Made by a program: the position numbers and the translations under genes
NCBI GenBank assembly: GCA_001970955.1
Contig: MPUH01000029.1
Coordinates: forward strand, 91,646 to 155,645
Reading direction: 5' to 3'
Length of the DNA: 64,000 bases
Source: Stentor coeruleus
Taxonomy: Eukaryota; Ciliophora; Heterotrichea; Heterotrichida; Stentoridae
Notes under the pieces: model-generated
What the model was told of the DNA's origin: nothing
Seen by the model: only the letters and a program-made list of their open reading frames with translations
The model's database searches: none
Shown here: in pieces, positions 41,571-52,508 of the stretch
Layout of the letters: every line of letters starts with the position of its first letter
How positions within the stretch are numbered: the stretch's first letter is position 1

Positions 41571-43907
41571 CTAATTTATTTGTCTATATCCAGCCCAGCC
41601 TTCTGGAGCTTTTGAATTCCGTTCTTCCATATATTTTTTCAACGATAAACAAGGACCATCTCCTGGTTTAAGTCCCAAAGCTTGTTCTATATTTTGTATT
41701 GATTCTTGCCATTGTCCTTTAAAATACAAATCTAATCCATTACTAAAAAGGCCAGTAAAGTAACTTGGGATACATTTCTGCATTCCCAGTATATCATTAT
41801 CTATACCAAAAAGCTGATAAACTTCACATTGCATATTCGCCATACCTATAATAATCGGGTCACCAGGTTTCCTATTTTCAATTTTATACTCATCATCATT
41901 CATATTCATCCTCTTAAAATCAGGCAGTGACACTTCAGACAAATCAAAAGTATAAATCTGAAAAGGTTCAGATGCATTTTTCAACATAACATGATCTATT
42001 TTCCTACACACCTGCTGTGCTTTAGGATTAAGACAATTATAAAATGAATCAGACATTATAATATTGGTCTCATAAATAGTATTCAATGCTTGTATTGTCT
42101 TTCCTAAACTAATACTTGGACTTATATAATCAGGCATAACTTTTATATTCGATCCAATTGCCCCTTCTATAATTTCCCCAATATGTAAACTCATATGAAT
42201 ATTCACAACATATTGGTCTTGGAATCTTGCAACAATTTTCGGATTTGACTTATATGCCATGATATCAGTAGCTCTATGAAGTTCAGCACTAGTTTTTATC
42301 ATAGCAAAAAGTGCTTCTGTAGCTTTAGATTCAGGCCAGACTATCAAAAAGCTCCCCATATCATTTCTGCAAATATGCCCATCCCACCTTGCACTGCATG
42401 TATGGACGATTTTAGCGATTTTGTTTATGAAAACCAAAACTTCTTCTTGAAGACTATCGATTATAAGTTCTGAGTCTTGGATTTTTACTATGCCAATCAC
42501 GTATGAGTCTTTTTTTCCTTCGGTTTTAAAGTTGATTTCTGCGTCTGTTAATAATTCTGACATAATCATTGAACCTCTAGTGCCAAAGTTTATTTTAAGT
42601 AAAATACCGATTTTGTCTATAGTTTCTTCTAATATTGACTCTCGAGGAATAATTGGCACTACTGCAACTTCTGAGATTTTTAATGGATCTTTAGCTAGGT
42701 TTTTTATAGTCCTCACCATTTTGTTTACTGGTTTTATGACTATTTTTTTAGTGTCACGGGCAAATGTGATACTTGCAACTGCTAGGATTATTCCTACAAA
42801 TATTGTTATGAGGATACTCATAACTGCTTGGTCTTGACTGTATTCTTTCATATTAAAACGGGCAAATGCTTTTACATCCTTACACCCTGGGTCTGGGCAA
42901 TCTGATGGGCCATAGATTACTACTTTCATTTCTTCGTTGCGATATTCACAATCACTTGACACAACTTTGCCTGAACATTTTTTATGAGAAGTCCAAGTAT
43001 CTTCAGAAATTGGATCATAAGCTTCAATTATATCTTCGACTAAACCTGAATTGCTTAGATTAGGGATGTATAACCATAATAAAGGATATGATTTTCCAGA
43101 TGTGTCACTGCATTTTGAGTATTGGACTATCATATGACCCCAACCATAATCATCCATATACTCCACATTTGGACCATTTAAATCACTTAAATGCCCACTT
43201 GATCCAATCCAATATAATTGTTGTAAACCATAATATTTCGCATTATCCACATTATTCACTTGTAAAATCGGTAGTAATAATAACAATAACAACACCCCAA
43301 TAATCACTCTTCTAGTTGTAATATCTGATAATTTCTTTCCTAATAACTCTGCATCCATATTATTCGATGGGCTCTGCGCATTAGGATCTTCTGCTTTTTT
43401 TTTAGTAAAATACTTATACAATTTTACAATACGCACAAGTCTTATATATCGAATAGTTTGTATTCCTCTTGTTATATAAGACTCTGATATTGTGTTTCTA
43501 ACTGCACTTGTATTAAAATCTACGTCAACTTTGAAGAGTTCTACACCAAAAAGAAGCAAAAAAGGGTCACGGATCAAAGGGATATCTGGGACTAAAGAAA
43601 TTGTTGCGACGACATCAAGCCAAAAGAAAAATGAAAACTTGTAATCGTGAATGAATATGCTGTTGGCAATAATTTCTATGATAAATAGTAGGAGGCAGAT
43701 GAAGAATGTGATGAAAAAAGCGTCGTCAGCCGATTTGTTTGTGGACCGAAGTCGGATATCGTCCCCGAAGAGTACCCAGATGGTAACAATTGCCATAGTG
43801 ATTGCAATAGCTTTACCATCAACAAAATCTTGAATTTTTTTGCTGAGTTTTTCCCCACGACTGCTTGGGAAATTGTCAAAAGGCGCCACTTTTTGCTTGT
43901 TCATCAT
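41571..43907 (-). CDS. Voltage-sensor/cyclase-homology membrane protein
   Basis: A 778-residue membrane protein. Four hydrophobic segments in residues 35-170 resemble an ion-channel voltage sensor; the last has Arg/Lys at about every third position (RGIQTIRYIRLVRIVKLYKYF region). A further span near 195, a Cys-containing extracellular loop and a span near 350 follow. A class III nucleotide-cyclase homology domain lies at about 440-665, with a GEIIEGAIGS segment and a SLGKTIQALNTIYETNI helix, then a TPR-like repeat near the C-terminus. The first metal-binding Asp (the FADI position) is replaced (VIGIVKI), so catalysis is doubtful. Ciliates and apicomplexans have channel-cyclase fusions, so a cAMP/cGMP-linked membrane sensor is plausible; activity is not shown. 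Confidence 0.75.
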   Translation of the reverse strand: MMNKQKVAPFDNFPSSRGEKLSKKIQDFVDGKAIAITMAIVTIWVLFGDDIRLRSTNKSADDAFFITFFICLLLFIIEIIANSIFIHDYKFSFFFWLDVVATISLVPDIPLIRDPFLLLFGVELFKVDVDFNTSAVRNTISESYITRGIQTIRYIRLVRIVKLYKYFTKKKAEDPNAQSPSNNMDAELLGKKLSDITTRRVIIGVLLLLLLLPILQVNNVDNAKYYGLQQLYWIGSSGHLSDLNGPNVEYMDDYGWGHMIVQYSKCSDTSGKSYPLLWLYIPNLSNSGLVEDIIEAYDPISEDTWTSHKKCSGKVVSSDCEYRNEEMKVVIYGPSDCPDPGCKDVKAFARFNMKEYSQDQAVMSILITIFVGIILAVASITFARDTKKIVIKPVNKMVRTIKNLAKDPLKISEVAVVPIIPRESILEETIDKIGILLKINFGTRGSMIMSELLTDAEINFKTEGKKDSYVIGIVKIQDSELIIDSLQEEVLVFINKIAKIVHTCSARWDGHICRNDMGSFLIVWPESKATEALFAMIKTSAELHRATDIMAYKSNPKIVARFQDQYVVNIHMSLHIGEIIEGAIGSNIKVMPDYISPSISLGKTIQALNTIYETNIIMSDSFYNCLNPKAQQVCRKIDHVMLKNASEPFQIYTFDLSEVSLPDFKRMNMNDDEYKIENRKPGDPIIIGMANMQCEVYQLFGIDNDILGMQKCIPSYFTGLFSNGLDLYFKGQWQESIQNIEQALGLKPGDGPCLSLKKYMEERNSKAPEGWAGYRQIN

Positions 43908-43984
43908 TTTATTATAAAGTTACTTAACTGCTAATAGGATTTTTTTTATAAATTGTTGGTTGGTTTAGGAAATAGTAAGATTTT

Positions 43985-46057
43985 TTAGCTTTCATCACAA
44001 GCGAAAAAATCTTTAACACTATCCCAAGTTCCTTCTTCTTTTAGCGTTGGTCTCATATATTCTTTAAATCGATTAACTTCATGATTTGGCGTTAATCTTG
44101 GCGACTTGCTGGTTTTTTTTTTCTTAACAATTTCAGGAATTGTAGGTGGAGGCTGTGAAACTTTTAAGTCATTTTCTTGATTTTGTGGGATTCTAAGGTT
44201 CATAATCCCAGAAAAATTCCATTTTGACCTTTTAGCCCTACTACTTTCTGCTGAATTTGTATGTGGAGACTGGTCTTCAATACTAGGGTTGCTTGAAAAA
44301 AAATCGCTTTCTTCATGTGAATATGCTATGGGGATATCATTTTTAAGCTTAGAATGTCGAGTGTTTCGTTGGTCAATAGCTTTTACAAGCTCTTCTCCTT
44401 GGTTTAGAAGTTTTATATGTTTAGGGTTACTTATAACTTTTTTGTAGCGTTCTTGGCATTCTATTGAAGATACAATTTTTTCTACAGTTTGGTCAGAACT
44501 TCCAGTTGACTTTTGCGGGAAATTTTTAATTTTGTTGAGTTTTTTTAGTTTTTCTTCAGGTTTTTTGTAGTTTTTTAAATCTTTAGAAGTGAAATCTTGA
44601 TTTATTTCATTGAAAGAAGCATCGTTATGTACTTCTATGCTATTAGATAATATATCAGAGTATTCTTCGCTTGAATTATCACTTTTTTCTGATTCCATAA
44701 TAAATATTTTGCTTTCAGAATTTTGTTTTATAGTTTCCTTGAGTTTTTTAATATTTTCTACAGTTTTTGGATGATGATCATTTTTATTTGTAGGACTTTC
44801 TGGGAGTTTTGGGCACTCAGCAGGCATAGGTGGGGTTATTAATGGTTTTTCAAGTGATTCCATAACTTTAGAAGCAAGTTTTGGGCTTTGAGTTTTCTCA
44901 GAGATTTTTGTGGAAGTCAATTTTTTTATATCCAATTTTGGGATATTTTTTATGTATTTATCTTCATTTTCTAGTTTCTTTAGATTTTTAAATGCTTGGT
45001 TTTCAAATTTGAATGTCTTTTCGATCTCATGTGACTTTCTTGGATTTTTGTATACAAATTCTGATTCAGATTGCAAATTATGAGAAAAATTATCCTTAGT
45101 TATTGATGGATTTGTTTCAAAGGGATCTTCAATTTTTTCAGTATTTAATATTTTTCTTTTTTGAGGTTTGATATTAGGACTCTCTAAAGAAATACATGAA
45201 TCCGGGATAATTGAAGGGCTTTTATTTGTAATTGAATTTAAATTTGAGCTTATATCATTAGATTTGCTGTTGAAAGAAAAAGTCTTAGAAAAATTTTCAA
45301 TCTCGGATTTTGTGTTTAAAGACGAAGAAGAAATCATAGTCTGTGTAAAAATCGTTTTTTTCTTAGAAACATTCAAACCACTAACTGCAATAGGTATAAG
45401 CAGCATCGATAAAGATATAAGTGATTTCACTATTTTACAACATTTATTCTTTTGAATCCTCCTTTGTATAACCTCATAACACCCAAGATTGTTTTTCACT
45501 GTATGATAAATTGAGTAGTTTTTAAAATTTTTGCAAAATGCAAAAAAATCCTTAAAATTCTCATCAACTTCGTTTATTCCACAATTTGTTTGTTTATTAT
45601 TTTTATTGTAAAACTTTTGCATTTCTTTATTTTGTTCAACCATATATTTAACCTCTTGCATTTGAGCTTTGACCATATTTTTAATCTCAACAAGTTTCCC
45701 TTCTTGAAGTTTTATTATTAATTCTTTATCGGATATTATAGATTCCAAATGTTCTATGTTTTTGATTAATTCTTTAGGTTTCACTTTATTAGTTTCTGAT
45801 AATAAAAGTTGAGTTTTGAAATAATCTTTTTCTTGTTCTAGGCTTTTGATTTGGTTTTCGTATTTATTCTGTAGAGTTTGACTGATTAATTTGTTTTCTT
45901 GTCTTAGACTAGTTATAGTTTCTACTGCTTGAATAAGGTTTTGTTTTATCGCTTCAATACTGTCTAATTTATAGCTTTCATAAATAGGTGAGTTCCTAGT
46001 ACTTGATGAGACTCTATACAATTCTGGAGCTAATGAATTTATACTAAACTTGGCCAT
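43985..46057 (-). CDS. Coiled-coil/disordered protein, unknown
   Basis: A 690-residue protein of unknown family. Coiled coil at about 30-160, a Cys-rich segment around 165-215 with one hydrophobic stretch (about 218-236, SLISLSMLLIPIAVSG) that could be a membrane span, and then about 450 residues of Ser/Lys/Pro-rich, probably disordered sequence with many SP and TP sites. The C-terminus is acidic and ends SVKDFFACDES. It lies 77 bases upstream of the start of the cyclase-like gene, on the same strand. No function inferred. Confidence 0.75.
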   Translation of the reverse strand: MAKFSINSLAPELYRVSSSTRNSPIYESYKLDSIEAIKQNLIQAVETITSLRQENKLISQTLQNKYENQIKSLEQEKDYFKTQLLLSETNKVKPKELIKNIEHLESIISDKELIIKLQEGKLVEIKNMVKAQMQEVKYMVEQNKEMQKFYNKNNKQTNCGINEVDENFKDFFAFCKNFKNYSIYHTVKNNLGCYEVIQRRIQKNKCCKIVKSLISLSMLLIPIAVSGLNVSKKKTIFTQTMISSSSLNTKSEIENFSKTFSFNSKSNDISSNLNSITNKSPSIIPDSCISLESPNIKPQKRKILNTEKIEDPFETNPSITKDNFSHNLQSESEFVYKNPRKSHEIEKTFKFENQAFKNLKKLENEDKYIKNIPKLDIKKLTSTKISEKTQSPKLASKVMESLEKPLITPPMPAECPKLPESPTNKNDHHPKTVENIKKLKETIKQNSESKIFIMESEKSDNSSEEYSDILSNSIEVHNDASFNEINQDFTSKDLKNYKKPEEKLKKLNKIKNFPQKSTGSSDQTVEKIVSSIECQERYKKVISNPKHIKLLNQGEELVKAIDQRNTRHSKLKNDIPIAYSHEESDFFSSNPSIEDQSPHTNSAESSRAKRSKWNFSGIMNLRIPQNQENDLKVSQPPPTIPEIVKKKKTSKSPRLTPNHEVNRFKEYMRPTLKEEGTWDSVKDFFACDES

Positions 46058-46964
46058 TTGCTAATATATATAGGCACAATAATTTTTTAGCATAAAATGA
46101 ACTCGGAACTTTTTATAAGACTTGGATGATATTGACCTTAGTGAAGTGGATGATATATTAGACCCCTATATTTTTTACTTTAAGAGGCAAATTCATTCAG
46201 ACAAAATTTAAGATCAAAAATAAACTCAGAAATTTTATTGATTCATATATAGAGTTATAAGAAAATCAATAGAACTATGTCTAAGAAACTCTAGCAGACT
46301 TGACTTAACATAATGTGGAGGTAAAAGTTTTAAGTTCTCAATTTCATATTGAGTTTCTAAAAAGTTTTTGAAGAAGTTTCCCCTTTTAGCCCATCATTAA
46401 AACCTAAAACCCTAGATTGGTTAAAGAAGTCTTTGAGCATATGATTTCTTATATCAATTTTAAAAACCATTGAATTTACTACTAAAAAATACCCAAAATC
46501 CTTTTAACTATTTTTAAATATAATATATATTTGGCTCTTTGCCTAGTATTTCAATCAGACTAATATTATAAAATAAATTATAAAACTTTTGGTAAATAAT
46601 TTAGAAATACAGAGAATTTATTTCGAAGTGTAGGCTAGAAAAAAATTTGTTAACATTTTTTAAAAGAGAAGTTCTTGTTTTTATATGATCATGAATTTCA
46701 TTCAAGATTTATTAGAGAACTTTATGTTTAGGTGATAATCAGAAAAAAGTTAATCTTGTTTTCATATCAAATAAAAATATGTGAAACTTTAATATTTTTT
46801 AGTTTGTATTATGATTGTATAATAAGACAATATACATTCAATATAAAATTTAACGTGGAATTTAAAAATCTTTTAAATCTTTTAGATCATAATAAAATCA
46901 CATAAAACTATTTCTCCTATTTCATATCTTCCACTTAATTTCATATTAAAACAAAAAATCATAA
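46058..46964. other. Divergent intergenic region
   Basis: About 900 bases between a minus-strand and a plus-strand gene. A short protein-like piece near 46121-46210 (LDDIDLSEVDDILDPYIFYF) is followed by stops; no gene could be assembled around it. The last 150 bases are C-rich, as expected in front of the WDR7 gene. Confidence 0.4.
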
Positions 46965-49900
46965 ATGTCAGGTCTTACATCCGCATTTATGTTTGGAGGG
47001 CATTTTTCCCACCCAATCTCATGTATTACAGCCGATAGTTCTACAATAATAACAGGTTCATCAACAGGAGAAATTGTATACTGGAAAAAGTATGAAAATT
47101 TTACACCAGGAGTTTTTTGTGCCCTGCCTTCTGATTCTGTATGTTTACAAGTTTGTGTTATTCCAGCTAGTTCTGAAATATCAGCTTTATGTGGAACATC
47201 TTGGGTTGTTGTGTCCTTGCATGAAAAATCTAAAATCAGGACATGGGATTATAATGATGGGAAATGCTTAACTTACTCAGCGGATTTATTTTCTGAGACA
47301 AGCAGTTTGGTTTTTTTAATTGGGGCTATTGATGATTATGTATTCGTTACAGGGAATAATGAAGTTTTTATGATTGATGTTTACAAGATGCAGAAAGTTA
47401 AGTATTTCTGCACGGAAAGGGAAATTTTAGGGCTTTGCTGCCATGAAAACAAACTTATAGTCCAGAGTATAGGGAAACTATATATCTATGATCTAAAAGC
47501 TAATCGCGAAAACTATATAGTCGCAGTTATAGAAAACTATTTAAATATAAAAGAAAAAACTTATATCGAAGCTGAAAAAAATATCATCCTCCTCAGTAAT
47601 TCTTTTGATCTAAACATAATCCTTAAAGATGAAAAAGATACTTATTCTAACCATAAATACAAATTATCAAGCATAATACGCTACTTATCAATTTCAAATA
47701 CTAAAGTTATAATATGCTTAGATGATCTTATACAAATATACAACCTAAATGATTTTATAAACTATCACCAAAACAATAAATATAAAATAACCTCAGATTG
47801 TATACCAATATTAATAAAACCAATCTGTTATGGGCATATTGAAAATGGTATAATAATATCAGATGGTAAAGACCTATTAACTTTTTCTCTAAATTCAAAT
47901 AATATAGAGCATCACAAATGGGTAGTCGAAAACTATAACTTCCCATTTTTAGACCAAGGTGAAAAAATAACAGCATATAATATTTGTGTAACTGAAGATG
48001 TACTTATAGTGATAGGGACAAATACTGGCAGGGCAATCTTGGCAACTATAACATTTTCATCAATTTCAATATTTTACTATAAAAAGTGTGAAATCACATC
48101 AATTTACTTACATAATAATATACTTGCTGTTGGGTATAAAGATGAAACCCTAGCTTTTTGGGCTTATGAGCCAACACTTGGGACAAGAATTTATAATATA
48201 CCTATAAAAACTATAGAAGTATGGGCAGGATCTATAAGGACAATGCTACCAATAAGATACTCTAAAAGAAACTCTAGCTATCTTAATCATATGTCTTGGA
48301 GGACAACTAAGACTTTATGGGAAAATACAATCCTAGCTCAGTGTAAAAGTGGGGCTATAATGCTAACTTGTTTTGATAAATTAGAAATAATTTCGTATTT
48401 TCAAGCTATAAAGTCTAGTATTGTTAAAGCAATTATTTTCTTAAACCTTGAGTATTTGTCAATAATATGTGCTAATGGGCATATTTACCTTTTTAATATG
48501 ACAGTTTTAACTTTGGAACGAGAAATTGTTGGAGATGATGTGCTTGACTTTGATTCAGGGGAGTATATTGATGATAAATTAAGTAAAAGCCTTGATAGAA
48601 ATGATAGACTTACTGCTTGTTATGAGTTTTACTATACAGAACCTGTGAGAAAATTATATGAAATCAAATATATCAATATAGGGCATATGAGTTTTCCGGT
48701 TTTACATATAGATTTAGATAAAATCAAACATAAACCTGAAATACTTTCACATTTTATCCCTGTTATTACTAGTGATATTTTAAGAAATGGAGTATATAGC
48801 AAAAGTAAAGCTTTCGCCTTTAAAAACAACTGGGTATCTTCACTATATTTAAACTCTACACATATTATATCACTGTTTATATTAAACTTACCCTTTCCAA
48901 AACTTAGATGTTGTTCATTTGCCCTTATAGTTTGCGCTTTGTCTCAAGTTTCAAATCTTCGTAAAAAACTTCTTGAATTGGTCGATCTAACACCTGAAGC
49001 TTTGTCGATGTGTGAAAATATCCTAAAGCCTCATTCAAAACAAATAAGACATGCTAAAAGGTCATTAAAACATTCATATAGTGTGAATTTTTCAAGTCAA
49101 AAATACCATTCGCAAAGAATATTTGTGTCGATCCCTGAAGCTATTGCCACAACAGCTTTATCTTGTGCGTGTATCAAAGAGCAGATTCCAAAATCGAATA
49201 ATGTAGTTGAGCATTTGATAACAATGATTAAAAGCCCTGATGAAGGGTATGTTTTATTATCTTGCGAGCTTCTAGCTCGGGGGATTTCCGTACTTGGTGA
49301 AATTTTCGAAGAAACTCAAATCGAAGAACTAATTAAAGAACTAATTCTCTACAACTGTAAAGGGTATAAAAATGTGTCAAAAGACTATTTCTATGAAGTG
49401 ACCATAACAATAGGTTTAGTCTCTATAAGCACTTTCATCAAAACTTTAACAACTGAGCTTAAAAACTCTGATATAGACGATAAATATCAAAAAGAAGTTT
49501 TCAATACAATAGAATATTTTATAATGCATTATATACTTGAAGCTACTTCTGTATTAGAAGAACTTGGAGATTTTATACTTAATGCTTGTGAGATTAAAAA
49601 CGATATTGCTAATAAAAGTTTCAGTCAGGATTATACTGTTGCTTTGAAAACTTTTATAGATTTTTTACCTATGACAACTCTTTCATCTGATTCTAGGATT
49701 TTAGCTGTTGGTTTAGCTACGGGATTACTTCAGGTTTATGATTTAAAAACATGCAAAAAATGGAAGGCTTTAAAGGTTTTTGATACGACAATATCGGCTA
49801 TTGGGTTAAGGGAAAGCTATATTGCTTGTTATAGTTCACAGGAAAGTAGTGTTAAAACAGTGAAAATCGAACAGAAATTTTTAGGGTCGATTATTGGAAA

Positions 49901-50072
49901 TTGGGAGTTGAAGTTGACTGAAAAACTTTTGCTTGGAGAAATTGAGCCGGTTGCATCTTCGTATCAAGAGCTTATTAAGATGACCAGGTTAAAGTGGATT
50001 GATGTTAAAACTTTATCGATAGTTAGAGAGAATAAGAAGGAATATTTATATTTAGTTAAAAAATTTAATTGA
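46965..50072 (+). CDS. WDR7: WDR7-like (rabconnectin-3 beta)
   Basis: A 1035-residue WD40 protein. The N-terminal half has degenerate WD repeats (for example ISCITADSSTIITGSSTGEIVYWKK at the start). The last 130 residues return to WD form and end with the family-specific tail: FLGSIIGNW followed about 40 residues later by LIKMTRLKWIDVKTLSIV and a final KEYLYLV. This parallels WDR7/WDR72, where LLGSI is followed by LKLARLIW and a KEHRFMV end. WDR7 is rabconnectin-3 beta, which with DMXL proteins (alpha) regulates V-ATPase assembly and vesicle acidification. Shorter than human WDR7 (about 1490 aa), mostly from a smaller middle region. It is convergent with the DENN gene, 129 bases away. Single exon. 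Confidence 0.82.
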   Translation: MSGLTSAFMFGGHFSHPISCITADSSTIITGSSTGEIVYWKKYENFTPGVFCALPSDSVCLQVCVIPASSEISALCGTSWVVVSLHEKSKIRTWDYNDGKCLTYSADLFSETSSLVFLIGAIDDYVFVTGNNEVFMIDVYKMQKVKYFCTEREILGLCCHENKLIVQSIGKLYIYDLKANRENYIVAVIENYLNIKEKTYIEAEKNIILLSNSFDLNIILKDEKDTYSNHKYKLSSIIRYLSISNTKVIICLDDLIQIYNLNDFINYHQNNKYKITSDCIPILIKPICYGHIENGIIISDGKDLLTFSLNSNNIEHHKWVVENYNFPFLDQGEKITAYNICVTEDVLIVIGTNTGRAILATITFSSISIFYYKKCEITSIYLHNNILAVGYKDETLAFWAYEPTLGTRIYNIPIKTIEVWAGSIRTMLPIRYSKRNSSYLNHMSWRTTKTLWENTILAQCKSGAIMLTCFDKLEIISYFQAIKSSIVKAIIFLNLEYLSIICANGHIYLFNMTVLTLEREIVGDDVLDFDSGEYIDDKLSKSLDRNDRLTACYEFYYTEPVRKLYEIKYINIGHMSFPVLHIDLDKIKHKPEILSHFIPVITSDILRNGVYSKSKAFAFKNNWVSSLYLNSTHIISLFILNLPFPKLRCCSFALIVCALSQVSNLRKKLLELVDLTPEALSMCENILKPHSKQIRHAKRSLKHSYSVNFSSQKYHSQRIFVSIPEAIATTALSCACIKEQIPKSNNVVEHLITMIKSPDEGYVLLSCELLARGISVLGEIFEETQIEELIKELILYNCKGYKNVSKDYFYEVTITIGLVSISTFIKTLTTELKNSDIDDKYQKEVFNTIEYFIMHYILEATSVLEELGDFILNACEIKNDIANKSFSQDYTVALKTFIDFLPMTTLSSDSRILAVGLATGLLQVYDLKTCKKWKALKVFDTTISAIGLRESYIACYSSQESSVKTVKIEQKFLGSIIGNWELKLTEKLLLGEIEPVASSYQELIKMTRLKWIDVKTLSIVRENKKEYLYLVKKFN

Positions 50073-50201
50073 TTATTGAGAGATAAATGGTTTAGAATAT
50101 GGAGTAAGGGTGGGAAATAAATTAAAAATCAAAAGGGTTTTTAATAAAACTCCTTTAAGTAGAGGCAGTATTTTTATTAAAATAACTATCATAATACAAT
50201 A

Positions 50202-52508
50202 CTACCATTTGAAAAGTGAGAATTTCCTCTTGCCTTTAACATTAGCATTAACAGGTGTTATTTTTTTCCCCTGCTTTTTCGACTCACCTATCAATTCAGC
50301 TTCAATCTTCAGTTCCTCTGGGCCGAAAAACTCACATCTAGCTTTATTCAAAGGTGTGCATCCCTGCATTATCAACAATCTCGCCAAATTTCCCACTTTG
50401 CCCTTAAACTGTATAATTTCCGAAATCATATCTGTATTAATATTCATAATTTCATTCAAAATCCCACTTATCAGCTGATAAACCATGAGCATTTTCGCAT
50501 CATTATCATTAAGAATCCTAATAACTCCAAGAATTCTCGGCAAATCCCAAGTAAAAGGTTTGTTTTTTATTAAATAATACAATTGAAGTATTGAAGTTTC
50601 CCAAAAAGTCAAAGGGTTAATCTGACAAGCTAATCTTGGTAATATAGTATCATTAGTAATACTAAACTCAATGAATTTTTCAGGGGATATATGCCCTAAT
50701 AATAAAGATACAACTCTTATTATCCCATATTTCCCATAATACAAACTATAAGTTTCACATACTTCATCTAGGATTAGATATTCCCCTGTTACCTCCCCAT
50801 TTTTATAATAATCTTTATAGAATTTCAGATGATTGACTATTTCCAGTGTAAGAAAAGATATTGAATCGCTTAAAAAACTCCCTATAGACTTGTTTTTATT
50901 TTTCTTTATAAGATTCATAAGCTGTCGTGGACTGATTCCCTTTTCAATATTAAAAACATAGCTAGGCTTTGTATCAGAAATCTCGTAATCCCCATTTTTC
51001 ATATTAGTCAATATCCTAAAATATCTTCTATAATAGCTATCATCGCATTTGCCTTCATATTGGAGAAAATATTGAAATGTGCTTGACTCTACAAATTCTT
51101 TCCAAAATTTTTCCATTTTGCAATGGGAGCACTTTTTAATGCTCTGAAGGAATTTCTCATTACTAAACTCAAACCTCTCTTCAAACGAATCATAAGTAAA
51201 AAAAACATTGAATTTACCTAGACCTCTAATGAAAAAGTCTAAAAAAATATGCCGAATAAGAGCGATGAATATTTTTTCCTTATCTTCAAGACTCGTTGTA
51301 AGTAAAGTTTTTGCGGTACGGATGAACTCTTCGTCATCAATATTGTTTTCTAAGCTATTCATCCTATAAGCACTAAGACGATCTCTTTTTACATAGTAAT
51401 AAGCTTTTACAAGCTGAAGTTTTTTACTTATAACTGAAGTTTGACAATCACATAAGGAAGATGAGGAATTGTATAAAATGTTGGAGTCGATATCTAAAAT
51501 AACAGCAGATGGATTTTCTTTTAAAGCAGCTTCTACAGATACTTGTGCTGAGTTTATGCCTATTAATATTGGAACAGGTGAAGACATATATTCAATTAGT
51601 TTTGGGCCTAATACTGGGACAATATATAATGACCATTTCAGAGGGAAAAGAAGTTCTTTAACAGCTTCGAGGATTAGATATAGTAAATATTCATTACAAC
51701 TTCTTATAAAAGCATGCTTGTTTAATAAGAGACATTCCCAGAGTTCAATTATATTCCTGATATCAATAAGATCTAGTAATACTGCGATACATTTTTCAGT
51801 ATGGAGAAGTCCTGAACTCACTTCTACAGGGATGCGAATGTTGCAACCACCAATTTTTGATATAAGTTCAATGTTGTAAGGCGGGATGATAAGGTCGTTA
51901 AGTAAAAGGCAAGCAGTCCTCATGAACTCAACTGAGGCTACTATACTGTTAACTTTAATATTAGTGTTTTTAATGCATTCAAGAAAAGAGTTTAGTGTCA
52001 TAAGTATGTCTCTAAATACATCAATATATCCACTGTTAGTGACTAAGCACAAAGCAATTGGCACATATAAAGAAAAACTCTCTTCGTTTGGATAAGGGTT
52101 TTTAAGGTCTTTTATGAATTTTAAATTGCTCACACGGTCTTTAGACCAGTTTATGATACTTGGGGTTATGCGTTGATAAGTAATCAGGCAGTGCAAATGT
52201 GTAAATTCCCCATACGCATTAGTGACAGTTGTGGAAAAAAATTTTGGAGTTTTTGGAGACGTTTCTAGAAAAATTTCCCCTTCAGTAAAAATCATCTATT
52301 TGGATCTCACTTCCATTTGACTTTGCTTTAAAACATCAGAACCTGGAGGTAATTGGAAAATAATCTCAGGATAACCTGAGGTTTTACTTTCGATGAGTAT
52401 ATCTATTTATTGAGTACCTCTTAGATTTTTTATGCTTAAGCCTAAGACACTTATTGAATCAACCAACTGGGTGTAAGGTTTTTGAAGCTCTGTGAATAAT
52501 GCTTCCAT
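50202..52508 (-). CDS. DENN-domain protein (Rab GEF)
   Basis: A three-exon gene for a 758-aa DENN protein. The ATG at 52508 opens a short frame joined by two 15-nt introns (52403-52417 and 52296-52310) to the long exon ending at 50202. The N-terminus is a uDENN-like region (PEIIFQLPPGSDVLK and, later, FFSTTVTNAYGEFTHLHCL), followed by cDENN features: LYVPIALCLVTNSGYIDVF, then PLKWSLYIVPVLGPKLIEYM and SSPVPILIGI, where the family has an YVPILP...PTPFLMG pattern. DENN proteins activate Rab GTPases by nucleotide exchange. The C-terminal 350 residues are helical and not recognised; the final residues are Lys-rich. Subfamily is not assignable from sequence alone. Downstream it is convergent with WDR7. 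Confidence 0.82.
52296..52310 (-). other. 15-nt intron
   Basis: On the minus strand GTGAGATCCAAATAG, second intron of the DENN gene, with A at position 10. It is the only intron here with GTG rather than GTA. Confidence 0.85.
52403..52417 (-). other. 15-nt intron
   Basis: On the minus strand GTACTCAATAAATAG, first intron of the DENN gene. It splits a codon and contains in-frame TAA. A at position 10. Confidence 0.88.

Noticed and set aside
50110-50478. Open frame on the plus strand after WDR7
   Set aside because: It is antisense to the conserved DENN gene's 3' end.
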